Assembly: GCF_014904755.1 (NCBI RefSeq)
Contig: NZ_JACZFQ010000085.1
Location: forward strand, 1 to 57,423
Direction of reading: 5' to 3'
From: Neoluteolibacter marinus
GTDB lineage: Bacteria > Verrucomicrobiota > Verrucomicrobiia > Verrucomicrobiales > Akkermansiaceae
Length of the DNA: 57,423 nucleotides
Part shown: one piece after another, positions 26,527-35,975 of the stretch
Numbering within the stretch: position 1 is the stretch's first letter
Layout: the number at the start of each line of letters is the position of its first letter
Made by a program: the position numbers and the translations under genes
The notes under the pieces: model-generated
What the model was told of the DNA's origin: nothing
Seen by the model: only the letters and a program-made list of their open reading frames with translations
Databases searched by the model: none

Positions 26527-29500
26527 ATGAAGCCATACAAACCAACGATCCAACGGGCGTCGGGAGCCCCGTGGGCATCGCTCACCATGCTCCTGACCTC
26601 CGTCCTGCCGGGCATCGTCCGGGCGGACTATGCCACCGAAGTGCTCAGCGAAAACCCGCTGGCTTACTACCGTTTCGACGACGGGGTGGTGACCGATGAC
26701 CTGTCGACCCCCGAGGTCAACCTGGGGAGCCTGGGGGCCGCCGCCGACGGCCAGCTCAGCGCCACCTTCGTCCGCCAGGTAGCGGGTGCCCTGACCGGCA
26801 GCTCCGACGTGGCGGGACACACCGCCGGCAACGGTTTCACGGTGCCCTACACCGCAGGCTTGAACTTCCAGGGCTCGTTCAGCGCGGAGGTCTGGCTGAA
26901 ACCGGACGCGATCCCGGCAGCCGGCGCGCTGGCCAGCCCGATTTCCTCGTGGCGGGAAAACACCGACACCTTCGGACGCGAAGGTTGGCTGATTTATCAG
27001 GGAGATGCCGGCACCGGGTTCAATTTCCGCACCTACAACAAGAACGGGGCCGCCACGGCGGTCAGCATCAATTCCGGGGCCGGCGTCACGGCCGGTGCCT
27101 GGCATCACGTGGTGGTGACCTGGGATCACGCCGCGGCGATCGGCAAGATCTACGTCAACGGCGTGCTCAAGGCCACCAGTCCGGTGATCACTCCCGGTGG
27201 CACCAACTCGCGGACCTTCGACGCGAACTCGGTCTCGGGCTTCACCCTGGGGTCGCGCTCCGACAATGCCTTCGGCTGGACCGGTGACGTCGACGAGGCG
27301 GCGTACTACGCCGACACCGTCCTCTCGGACACCCAGGTGCTGGCGCACTACAACAACGGCATCAACCCGACGCCGTCGCCGTCCTATGACTCATTGATTT
27401 TGGCCGACTCGCCCGCGGGCTACTGGCGGCTCAACAACAACTGGGTCCCGCGGACCCCGCCGGTGGCTGACAATGCCGGCAGCCTCGGCGACGGGGCCGA
27501 CGGTTCCTACTACGCCGGTTCCAAGAACGCCGCGACCGGCCCGGCCCCGGGGTCCGGCTTCAACGGCTTCAGCGCCGGCAACTCGTCGCTCGCCCTGGCC
27601 ACCGCCAGCGGCTACGTCGGGACCGGCCTCGGGCTGCTCAACAGCCGCAACGAGTACACCGTGATGGGCTGGGTCAAACGCGGCGCGACGGTCTCCACCC
27701 GCGGCGGCTATTTCGGCCAGAACGACGTGCTCGAGTTCGGCGATGCCGGCGGCGGCACCCAGATCGAGGCCTGGAACTCGACGGTCGGCGGCGTCAGCAC
27801 CGATGCGCCCTACCCCTTCGCCGAGAACGAGTGGGGCTTCATCGCCTACACCGCGAACGCCTCGGGCGCGAAGCTGTATCTCAACGGCCAGGAGGTGAAG
27901 TCGGCGAATGGCACGGTCAGCGTCTACGGCTCCAGCGCCTTCAACTTCAACATCGGCGGGGGCGGGATCTTCAATGCCACCGGCGACTACTTCCGCGGGG
28001 AAATCGACGAGGTCGCGATGCTCGACCGCGCCGTGTCGGCGGGCCGCATCCAGCAGCTCTACGATGCCGCGCTCGGCAATGTTCCGCCCGGTCTGGTCGA
28101 CACTTTCCCCGCCGTCTCGGTGGAGGGTGAGATCGCCGAAGGACAAAGCTACACGCTGTCCATCGACCCGACCGGCACCCCGCCGTTCACCTACCAGTGG
28201 AAGATCAACGGCGTGGACATCCCGGGGGCGACCTCGCAGGAGCTGGTGGTCACCGCCGAGGCGAACGACCCGCCGTTCGACCCCTTCATCTACACCGTGG
28301 AGGTTTCCAACGGCTTCGGCAGCCCGGTGCTGAGCGATGAGGTCGAGGTTTACGTCACGCCGACGCTCCGCTGGACCGGCAGCGACGGGACGAACCCGGC
28401 GTTCTGGGATCTGGGCACGACCCAGAACTGGGAAACCTTCACCGGTGCCACCGCGTCGACTTATTCCGACGACTACGCCGTCTACTTCGACGACAGCGCC
28501 ACCAGCACCGACGTCGACCTGCAATCCGACCTCAATCCGGTCAGCGTGGTCATCGACAACACCACCGAGGACTATTCCTTCACCGGCGACTACCTGCTGG
28601 AAGTCTTCGGCGGGAACCTGGTCAAGACCGGCAGCGGCACCGCGGAATTCGCCAATTACGCCATCGACGCCTTCGAGATCGAGGTGAACGAAGGGACCTT
28701 CCGGGTCGGCGACGGCATCACCGGCGAGTTGTTGCCCCTGACCAAGGTTACCGTGGGCGGAGGGAATTTCGAGATCAACCAGGCCGGCGGCAGCACCTTC
28801 GAGTGCACGACCACCGTCGGCAGCGGGCAAATCTCCTTCGTTGGCAGCGGGGACCTTTCCTCGACGGCGAACATCAGCGGTGCGGGCAACGAATGGTTCG
28901 ACCGGGACGGCACGGTGGTGATCGCCGGTCCCAACCAGATCGGCGGGACGGTGACCATCAACTCGGGCACGGTGGCCTTCGACGGCAGCCAGGAGGGCAA
29001 CCGGCTCCCGGTCAACAAGGCGGTGACGGTCAATCCCGGCGCCACCATGGAGATCCGCGGTGTGAACGCCTTGCCCACCGGCGCGAACAGCGTCGATCCG
29101 ACCCTGACCGGGGCGACCCTTAGCGTGGTGACCGGGGGCAGCGTGGCGACCGGCGCGGGCGGCACCAGCCATGCCCACATCCGCCACCTCACGCTGTCGT
29201 CGAGCGTTGTCGACTTCAGCTACTCCGGCAGCGGCGGCGTCTACAACGGCGAGAGCTTCCAGCTCAACGGCAACGTCACCGTGACCGGCTCCGGGGCATC
29301 GTCGATCGTCGCCGGCACCGGCGCCACGCTCGGCAACAGCGGCCTGGCCCTGTCGAACGGGGTGGTCCACACCTTCGCGATCGACAATGTCGCGGCCGGT
29401 CCCGACCTGATCGTCAGCGCCGAGATCGAGAGCGGTGACGCCGGTGGTGCGACCGCCTTCCTGACCAAGACCGGGACCGGAACCCTGCAGCTCACGGGCG

Positions 29501-30618
29501 GGATCAACCACTCCTACGCCGGCACCACCCAGATCAACGGGGGCACCCTGCTGGCCGACGGTTCGATCGCCGGCGCGCTGGAGATCGGGGTGGACGGGAC
29601 GATTGCTCCCGGTGCCTCCGCCGGCACCTTCGGGGCGGGCTCCACCACGCTCTCGGGCACTTACGCCTGCGAGATCGACGGGGCCGTCTCGGACCGGATC
29701 GAGGTGAACGGGGACATCACCCTCGCCGCCACCGCCCAGATCGACTTCAGCGTCCTCAGCGGCGGTGCCACCGAGCCGTATTACGAGATCATGAGCTGCA
29801 CCGGCACCCTTTCGGGGCCCTTGCCGGCCGCATCCGGGACACCGCCGGGCTATTCGTTGCTGGTGGTTTCCAGTTCGTCGCTGGTGCTCGCCCAGGAAGG
29901 AATCTCCGCGCAGCCGACGGTGGCCGCGGCGGTTTCCTCCGGCAGCGAGGACTTCAACACGAATGGCGGCGGCTTCTCGGTGAGCGCACCGGTCACGCCT
30001 GAAACCGACTGGACCTACACCACCGGCTCCTGGCGCAGCAACGGCCAGGCCTCCGGGTTCGGAGCCGACAACACCTCGTACCTGATCAGCCCGGTCTATA
30101 CGCTGACCCAGGCCGGACCGGTGACGCTGACCTTCGGCCATCGCCACAGTTTCGAAATCGACTACGACGGCGGCGCGGTGGATGTGAGCTTCAATGGTGG
30201 CGAGTTCACCCGGGTCGCCTCGGGAGCGTTCAGCCAGAACGGCTACAACGGCAGCCTCGGCGCGGTGGGCCACTCGCTGCAAAACGGCGAGGCCTTCGTC
30301 GGCAACTCGGCGGGGCACCCGGCCTTCATCACCAGCATCTGCACGGTCGCCACCGGCGCGGTGGGTGACACGGTCCAGGTGCGCTTCATCTCGGCCTCCG
30401 ACAACAACACCTCCGGCAACCTGTCGCCGCAGGGGTGGGAAATCGACTCCTTCGAGATCAGCGGCGGCAAGCCGAGCCTGATCACCCTGGAGTGGCCGTT
30501 CGGGACGATGCAGTACTCCGACACCCTGCTGCCGCCGTGGACCGACCTCAGCGGCAAGTCACCGCTGGTGATCGACACCGCGGCCTCGCCCAGGCGGTTC
30601 TTCCGTCTCAAACCCTGA
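26527..30618 (+). CDS. Large LamG / autotransporter-associated-repeat surface protein
   Basis: A 1363-residue exported protein. After a basic leader and hydrophobic stretch (SLTMLLTSVLPGIVRAD) it has two LamG/concanavalin-like domains (about 37-260, starting LAYYRFDDG, and 275-520, starting AGYWRLNNN; each has a family block near VEVWLKPD or EYTVMGWVKRG), an immunoglobulin-like domain at 535-615 (PPFTYQWKINGVDIPGATS), then a long beta-helix region with the autotransporter-associated strand motif at about 975-1030 (TGTGTLQLTGG, INGGTLLADGS). A second jelly-roll follows. There is no autotransporter barrel: the end is a short WTDLSGKS..RRFFRLKP segment common in proteins of this phylum. It is a likely adhesin or glycan-binding surface protein. 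Confidence 0.88.
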   Translation: MKPYKPTIQRASGAPWASLTMLLTSVLPGIVRADYATEVLSENPLAYYRFDDGVVTDDLSTPEVNLGSLGAAADGQLSATFVRQVAGALTGSSDVAGHTAGNGFTVPYTAGLNFQGSFSAEVWLKPDAIPAAGALASPISSWRENTDTFGREGWLIYQGDAGTGFNFRTYNKNGAATAVSINSGAGVTAGAWHHVVVTWDHAAAIGKIYVNGVLKATSPVITPGGTNSRTFDANSVSGFTLGSRSDNAFGWTGDVDEAAYYADTVLSDTQVLAHYNNGINPTPSPSYDSLILADSPAGYWRLNNNWVPRTPPVADNAGSLGDGADGSYYAGSKNAATGPAPGSGFNGFSAGNSSLALATASGYVGTGLGLLNSRNEYTVMGWVKRGATVSTRGGYFGQNDVLEFGDAGGGTQIEAWNSTVGGVSTDAPYPFAENEWGFIAYTANASGAKLYLNGQEVKSANGTVSVYGSSAFNFNIGGGGIFNATGDYFRGEIDEVAMLDRAVSAGRIQQLYDAALGNVPPGLVDTFPAVSVEGEIAEGQSYTLSIDPTGTPPFTYQWKINGVDIPGATSQELVVTAEANDPPFDPFIYTVEVSNGFGSPVLSDEVEVYVTPTLRWTGSDGTNPAFWDLGTTQNWETFTGATASTYSDDYAVYFDDSATSTDVDLQSDLNPVSVVIDNTTEDYSFTGDYLLEVFGGNLVKTGSGTAEFANYAIDAFEIEVNEGTFRVGDGITGELLPLTKVTVGGGNFEINQAGGSTFECTTTVGSGQISFVGSGDLSSTANISGAGNEWFDRDGTVVIAGPNQIGGTVTINSGTVAFDGSQEGNRLPVNKAVTVNPGATMEIRGVNALPTGANSVDPTLTGATLSVVTGGSVATGAGGTSHAHIRHLTLSSSVVDFSYSGSGGVYNGESFQLNGNVTVTGSGASSIVAGTGATLGNSGLALSNGVVHTFAIDNVAAGPDLIVSAEIESGDAGGATAFLTKTGTGTLQLTGGINHSYAGTTQINGGTLLADGSIAGALEIGVDGTIAPGASAGTFGAGSTTLSGTYACEIDGAVSDRIEVNGDITLAATAQIDFSVLSGGATEPYYEIMSCTGTLSGPLPAASGTPPGYSLLVVSSSSLVLAQEGISAQPTVAAAVSSGSEDFNTNGGGFSVSAPVTPETDWTYTTGSWRSNGQASGFGADNTSYLISPVYTLTQAGPVTLTFGHRHSFEIDYDGGAVDVSFNGGEFTRVASGAFSQNGYNGSLGAVGHSLQNGEAFVGNSAGHPAFITSICTVATGAVGDTVQVRFISASDNNTSGNLSPQGWEIDSFEISGGKPSLITLEWPFGTMQYSDTLLPPWTDLSGKSPLVIDTAASPRRFFRLKP

Positions 30619-30639
30619 CGGCGGGAACGGAATCAAGCG

Positions 30640-30672
30640 ACGGACGGGTGCGAGTCACCCGTCCGTTTTTTT
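30640..30672 (+). terminator. Strong intrinsic terminator after the LamG protein gene
   Basis: A perfect 11-bp stem (acggacgggtg / cacccgtccgt) with a five-base loop (cgagt) and a seven-T tract at 30666-30672. It begins 21 bases after the stop of the plus-strand gene. The hairpin's right arm and T-tract also form the last codons and stop of the convergent minus-strand gene. Confidence 0.9.
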
Positions 30673-31356
30673 GTCGGCAGGTGCCGCGGCGGGCGCGGCT
30701 TTCTTGATCTCCCGGGCCTCGCCCACCGGCTTCACGTCGAGCTTGGCGGCGCCGGTGGCCGGCTGGACCGGACCCTGGACGGGTGCTTCTTCCTTCTTGT
30801 CCTCGGGCCGCTCGGGCGCGAGGTCGGCCCGGGTGCGGATCGCCTGGAAGAGCAGATTGTAATTGTGGCGCACGGTGGCCGGGAAACTCACCCGTCCGGG
30901 CTCCACGATCTTTTCCCGCAGCAGCTTCGCGGAAAGGTCCGCGGTCAGGTCGGTGCCGACTTTCACCGCCGCCCCGACGCCCGGGACCGCGCCGCCGACG
31001 CTGCCGGTGGAACGGATCAGGTCGCTGGAAATCGTCCGGCCCTGGAGCGCGAGGTTCGATTGCGCGGACACCACCGAGCCGTTCTTGTCGATGGTCACCT
31101 CGAGCACGGCGTGATCGTCGCTGGCGAGCCACCCGCGGCGGTGGTCGATGCGGATCGAGGTGAAAATCCCGCCATCGGGGGTGGGTGTGATCTCCGGCTT
31201 GTAGGTGCGGTAGCCGGCGCCCGACAGCTCGTAGTCACAGGCGCTGCGGCCCTTCACCTTCCAGCCGCCGAGGCTGCTGCCGAAGGCGTCGATGTCGATG
31301 CTGACCCCGGCATGAAGCACCGAGGTCAGGGAAAGGAGAAGGGCGAAACGGATCAT
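30655..31356 (-). CDS. Hypothetical exported protein
   Basis: A 233-residue protein with a Sec signal (MIRFALLLSLTSVLHAGVSI); the start is placed at 31356 for that reason. The mature domain begins VSIDIDAFGSSLGGWKVKGR and contains a beta-rich region (YKPEITPTPDGGIFTSIRID), then a glycine/alanine segment (TGSVGGAVPGVGAAVKVGT) and an acidic, then Lys/Ala/Pro-rich C-terminal tail. I do not recognise a family. Its last six codons lie within the T-tract and stem of the convergent gene's terminator, which explains the Lys-Lys-Thr-Asp-Gly ending. Confidence 0.72.
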   Translation of the reverse strand: MIRFALLLSLTSVLHAGVSIDIDAFGSSLGGWKVKGRSACDYELSGAGYRTYKPEITPTPDGGIFTSIRIDHRRGWLASDDHAVLEVTIDKNGSVVSAQSNLALQGRTISSDLIRSTGSVGGAVPGVGAAVKVGTDLTADLSAKLLREKIVEPGRVSFPATVRHNYNLLFQAIRTRADLAPERPEDKKEEAPVQGPVQPATGAAKLDVKPVGEAREIKKAAPAAAPADKKTDG

Positions 31357-31559
31357 GGCGTGAGCGGCTGACGGGCGGAGAATACCACCCACCTGACGGA
31401 TTCCTTCAGCGAAAATTCAGCGGAACCGATCTCGATTCTCGCGAAAGATCGCTTGCCCCGCTCCCCGTATCGGGCACAACTCTGCCCGGAATTGACCGGA
31501 AATGTCGTTTTTCTTGGGATTTCGTGATTTTAGTGAAACCTGTTTGATATTTGAAAAAG

Positions 31560-34500
31560 ATGATCTTGCCACGCTTCGCTCGCATGGGCCTCGCCGTTGT
31601 CTGCCTGACTCCCTGTCTGTCCGCCGGGGAGCCGTTGGTGGCGTTGAAGAAAGGGGACCACGTCGCCATCGTCGGCAGCGGCCTGGCGGATCGCCAGCAG
31701 CACTTCGCCTGGCTCGAGGCCTTGATCCATCGTGCCCATCCGGATCTCGACCTGACCGTCCGCAACCTCGGCTTCGCGGCCGACGAGGTGAATGTCCACC
31801 CGCGGTCGGCGGACGTTCCGACCACCGAGTGGTTCCTTTCCATGAAGAAGGGCGACTCGACGAAGCCCGGCAATCCGGAGGTGATCTACAAGGCCGGCAC
31901 CGACTTCGGCGCGGACGTGATCTTTGCCTACTGGGGTTTCAACGAGTCGTTCAACGGGCCTGAGGGCCTGGAGGCCTTCAAGCGGGAGCTCGGCAGCTAC
32001 CTCGATGCGCAGCTCGCGGCGAAATACAACGGCGAATCGGCGCCGCGCCTCGTGCTCTTTTCCCCGATCGCCCAGGAGGACCTGAAGAACCCGTCGTTTT
32101 CCGATGGCAAGGCGAACAACGCCAACCTCGGCCTCTACACGCAGGCGATGGCCGAGGTGGCGAAGGCCAAGGGCGTGCCCTTCGTCGATCTGTTCACGCC
32201 GTCCCGGGAACTCTACGCCAAGGCGGGATCCCCGCTCACGATCAACGGCATCCACCTGACCGAGGAAGGCTACCGCGAGCTGGCACCGGTGCAGTACCGC
32301 GCGCTCTTCGGCAGTGAGCCGCCCTCGCTCGACGAGCCGATCGTCGGCAAGATCCGCGAGGCGGTGATCGACAAGAACACCCAGTGGCACCACCGCTACC
32401 GCACGGTCGACCAGTACAACATTTACGGCAACCGCTCGCGCATCGCCTACGAGGGCGTGACCAATGCCTCGACCCTCGGCGAGGAGATGGCGCAGCGAGA
32501 CGTCAAGACCGCCAACCGCGACCGCAAGGTGTGGGCAGTGGCAAAGGGCGGCGACCTGGTGGTCAAGGACGACAACCTGCCGAAGGTCAACCTGGTCCCG
32601 CCGAACCGCGACCAGGAAGTGCCTTATTTGTCCGGTGAGGACGCCATCCAGCACCTCAAGCTGGCACCGGGCTGCAAGGTGGAACTCGTCGCGTCCGAGG
32701 AAACCTTCCCCGATCTGGTCAACCCGGTGCAGATGAACTTCGACACCAAGGGCCGGCTCTGGATCGCCGCCTGGCCGAACTACCCGGAAACTTCCCCGAC
32801 CACGACCAACTTCGACAAGCTGCTGGTGATCGACCTCGACCCGAAGACCGGCAAGGCGGCCAAGGTCACCACCTTCCTCGACGGCTTGAACTGCCCGACC
32901 GGCTTCCAGTTCTACAAGGACGGCGTGCTGGTGATGGAGTCGCCCGACCTGTGGTTCGTCCGCGACACCGACGGCGACGGCAAGGCCGACTGGAAGGAGC
33001 GGGTGCTGCACGGGCTCGACGCCGCGGACTCGCACCACGAGACCAACTCGATGTGCCTCGAACCCGGCGGCGCGGTTTATCTCAGCGACGGCATCTTCCA
33101 CCGCTCGAACGTCGAGACTTTTGACGGCCCGGTGCGCAACGTCGACGGTGCGATCTACCGCTACGAGCCGAACACCGGCAAGTTTATGCGCCACGTGCCG
33201 TACGGTTTCGCCAACCCGCACGGCCGGGTCTTCGACTACTGGGGCAATGACCTGATCACCGACGCCACCGGCAATGCCAACTACTTCGGGCCGGCCTTCA
33301 GCGGCCATCTCGACAAGGGCGCTCATCCGGGGATGAAGCAATTCTGGAACCGTCCGTCCCGCCCGTGCCCCGGCACCGCCATCTTGACCAGCCGGCATTT
33401 CCCCGACGACTGGCAGGGGATGTTCCTCAACACCAACGTGATCAGCGTCCAGGGCATCTTTCGCGCCAAGCTCACCGAGGAGGGATCCGGGATCAAGGGC
33501 GAGACCCTGCCGAACCTGATCGAGACCGACATTGCCAAGAACCCGAACTTCCGGCCTTCGGGGATCACCGTGGCCCCGGACGGATCGCTCTATTTCATGG
33601 ACTGGTCGCAGATGCTGATCGGTCACCTCCAGCACCACCTGCGCGACCCGAACCGCGACCACCAGCACGGGCGGATCTACCGGATCACCTACGAGGGCCG
33701 GCCGCTGCTTGAACCGAAGAAGATCGACGGCGAGCCGGTGGCCGCGTTGCTCGAGCTGCTCAAGGAGCCGGAAAACGACGTCCGCATGCGGGCGAAGATG
33801 GAGCTCGGCAAGCGCGATTCGAAGGAAGTGATCCGCGGCGTCAACGACTGGACGAAGCAACTGGATGAGAAGGATCCCGACTTCGAGCACCACCTCCTCG
33901 AGGCGCTGTGGGTCCACCAGTGGCACGACACCGTCGACCTCGATCTGCTCGGACGGATCCTGAAATCCCCGGAGCCGCGGGCCCGCGCCCAGGCCGTGCG
34001 GGTGATGGGCTACTGGCGCGACCGCGTGCCGGACGCGCTGGCGCTGCTGAAGGTCGCCGCCGCCGACGAGGCCCCGCGGGTGCGCCTGGAAGCCGTGCGC
34101 GTCGCCAGCTTCTTCCGCCAATGGGAAGCAGCGGACGTCGCGCTGGTCGCGCTGAAGCAGCCGACCGACTACTACCTCGACTACTGCCTCAAGGAAACGA
34201 TGCGCCAGCTGGAACCGTGGTGGAAGCCGGCGATCTCCGAAGGCAAACCGTTGGCGGCCGACAACCCGGCGGGCATCGAGTACGTGCTCGGCTCGGTCAG
34301 CAGCGGCGACCTCGCGAAGCTGCCGAAGTCGCCGGTCACCCTGACCGCGATGCTGACCCGTCCCGACGTGCCGGTCGCCCAGCGGCAACAGGCGCTCACC
34401 GACCTGGCCGGACTGAAGAACGAGAAGCCGCTCGCCACCTTGCTGGCCACCCTGACCTCGGTCGCGGGGAAGAATGGCGAGGCCTCGCGCGACCTTTCCC

Positions 34501-35921
34501 AGCTGCTGCTTCAGCAACCCCCGGCCGATCTCAAGGGCGTCCGCGCGGAACTCGGCAAGCTGGCCGCGGCGAGCCAATCCGGCGTCGTCGGTCAGAGCGC
34601 CCTCGCCGCAATGATTCTGGCGGACGGCGGTGTCGATGCCGTCTGGAAGGACGCGGTGAAAGCGCCCGGTTCGCTGGTGAGCTTGCTCGAGGCCCTGCCG
34701 CGGGTGGCCGACCTCGCCTTGCGGTCCTCCGCCTTCGATCAAGTCCTCGGCCTGCTTTCGGCCCTGCCGCCGGGCATCGAAGCGGCCGCCGACAAGGGCG
34801 GTGAGGTCCGCTACGTCCGCATCGAGTTGCCCCGGAAGGGCACCTTGACCCTCGCCGAGGTGGAAGTATTCGCCGGCGGCGAGAACGTCGCCCGGGGCGG
34901 CAAGGCCAGCCAGTCGAGCGTCGCCTCCGGTGGCACGCCGGAGCGGGCGATCGATGGCAACACCAATCCGGACTACAACTCCGGCACCCAGACCCATACC
35001 CGCGAGAACAGCGACAACCCGTGGTGGGAAGTGGACCTCAAGTCCGGTGCCACCGTTGAACGCGTCGCGGTCTGGAATCGCCAGGGCTTCGAGGACCGGC
35101 TCGACGGGTTCACGATCACGGTACTCGACGCCAGCCGCCACGAGCTGTTCAAGCAGGAGAGCATCCCCGCGCCGCGCTTGTCGACCACGATCGAGGTCCC
35201 GCACGACCCGGCCGGCGGCATCCGCGCCGCGGCGATCCGCGCGCTGGTCTCGATGAAGACGGATCCGCAGAAGCTGTTCGCCGGCCTGGCGGGCCTGATC
35301 CAGCGCAACCAGCAGGTGGCCGATGCGGCCAAGGCGATCTCGCAACTGCCGCAGGACGCCTGGTCGAAGGATCTCGCCGACCCGACCGCGGCCGCGCTGG
35401 TCAAGTGGGCGCGCGCCGTGCCGGTGGACGGCCGCACCACGCAGGACTTCAGCGAGGTCGTGCAGGTTGCCAACCAGCTGGCATCGCTGTTGCCCGCGGA
35501 GCGCGCGGCGGCCGCCCGCAAGGTCCTGGCCGACCTGAAGGTGAACGTGTTCGTGATCAAGGCGGTGCGCGAGCAACTCCGCTACGATCTCAAGGAGATC
35601 GAGGTCGAGGCCGGCAAGCCGTTCGAGGTGATCTTCGAGAATCCCGACCTGATGCCGCACAACCTGGTCTTCGTCCAGCCGGGCACCCTGCGTGCAGTAT
35701 CGGAAGCGGTGCAGACACAGGCACCCGACAAGCTCGACAAGCTGGGTCGCGCCTACGTGCCCGAGAGCGATTCACGGGTGCTGGCGGCGACCAAGCTGCT
35801 CGAGGCCGGCGAGAAGGAAACCTTGCGCATGACCGCCCCGGAAAAGCCCGGCGAGTATGAGTTCGTCTGCACCTTCCCCGGTCACTGGGCGGTGATGCAG
35901 GGCAAACTGATCGTGAAGTAG
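31560..35921 (+). CDS. Mosaic SGNH hydrolase / PVC-type dehydrogenase / HEAT / discoidin / cupredoxin protein
   Basis: An exported protein of 1453 residues. Order: Sec signal; SGNH hydrolase domain (20-240) with VGSGLADR as block I, WGFNES as block III and INGIHLTEEGY as block V (Asn where Asp is usual); a sorbosone-dehydrogenase-like beta-propeller of the planctomycete/verrucomicrobial type (350-720: QMNFDTKGRLWIAAWPNYP, DTDGDGKADWKER); HEAT-like helices (740-1050); a discoidin domain (1085-1200); more helices; and a C-terminal azurin-like domain with all four type 1 copper ligands, His1367, Cys1437, His1442 and Met1446, in azurin spacing. I find no CxxCH anywhere, although relatives end in cytochrome c. 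A TTG at 31551 could add MKK and strengthen the signal peptide. Substrate unknown. Confidence 0.9.
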   Translation: MILPRFARMGLAVVCLTPCLSAGEPLVALKKGDHVAIVGSGLADRQQHFAWLEALIHRAHPDLDLTVRNLGFAADEVNVHPRSADVPTTEWFLSMKKGDSTKPGNPEVIYKAGTDFGADVIFAYWGFNESFNGPEGLEAFKRELGSYLDAQLAAKYNGESAPRLVLFSPIAQEDLKNPSFSDGKANNANLGLYTQAMAEVAKAKGVPFVDLFTPSRELYAKAGSPLTINGIHLTEEGYRELAPVQYRALFGSEPPSLDEPIVGKIREAVIDKNTQWHHRYRTVDQYNIYGNRSRIAYEGVTNASTLGEEMAQRDVKTANRDRKVWAVAKGGDLVVKDDNLPKVNLVPPNRDQEVPYLSGEDAIQHLKLAPGCKVELVASEETFPDLVNPVQMNFDTKGRLWIAAWPNYPETSPTTTNFDKLLVIDLDPKTGKAAKVTTFLDGLNCPTGFQFYKDGVLVMESPDLWFVRDTDGDGKADWKERVLHGLDAADSHHETNSMCLEPGGAVYLSDGIFHRSNVETFDGPVRNVDGAIYRYEPNTGKFMRHVPYGFANPHGRVFDYWGNDLITDATGNANYFGPAFSGHLDKGAHPGMKQFWNRPSRPCPGTAILTSRHFPDDWQGMFLNTNVISVQGIFRAKLTEEGSGIKGETLPNLIETDIAKNPNFRPSGITVAPDGSLYFMDWSQMLIGHLQHHLRDPNRDHQHGRIYRITYEGRPLLEPKKIDGEPVAALLELLKEPENDVRMRAKMELGKRDSKEVIRGVNDWTKQLDEKDPDFEHHLLEALWVHQWHDTVDLDLLGRILKSPEPRARAQAVRVMGYWRDRVPDALALLKVAAADEAPRVRLEAVRVASFFRQWEAADVALVALKQPTDYYLDYCLKETMRQLEPWWKPAISEGKPLAADNPAGIEYVLGSVSSGDLAKLPKSPVTLTAMLTRPDVPVAQRQQALTDLAGLKNEKPLATLLATLTSVAGKNGEASRDLSQLLLQQPPADLKGVRAELGKLAAASQSGVVGQSALAAMILADGGVDAVWKDAVKAPGSLVSLLEALPRVADLALRSSAFDQVLGLLSALPPGIEAAADKGGEVRYVRIELPRKGTLTLAEVEVFAGGENVARGGKASQSSVASGGTPERAIDGNTNPDYNSGTQTHTRENSDNPWWEVDLKSGATVERVAVWNRQGFEDRLDGFTITVLDASRHELFKQESIPAPRLSTTIEVPHDPAGGIRAAAIRALVSMKTDPQKLFAGLAGLIQRNQQVADAAKAISQLPQDAWSKDLADPTAAALVKWARAVPVDGRTTQDFSEVVQVANQLASLLPAERAAAARKVLADLKVNVFVIKAVREQLRYDLKEIEVEAGKPFEVIFENPDLMPHNLVFVQPGTLRAVSEAVQTQAPDKLDKLGRAYVPESDSRVLAATKLLEAGEKETLRMTAPEKPGEYEFVCTFPGHWAVMQGKLIVK

Positions 35922-35934
35922 GAAAGCGACGGCC

Positions 35935-35965
35935 GGAGGGGGCCCGCCAGGGCGGTGCTCCCTCC
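35935..35965. terminator. Hairpin between two convergent genes
   Basis: A nine-base stem (ggagggggc / gctccctcc, one G-T pair) with a 13-base loop lies between the stops at 35921 and 35976. There is no T-tract on either side, so it may be a Rho-helped or RNA-stabilising element serving both genes rather than a classical terminator. Confidence 0.4.
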
Positions 35966-35975
35966 GTGGCGGTCC

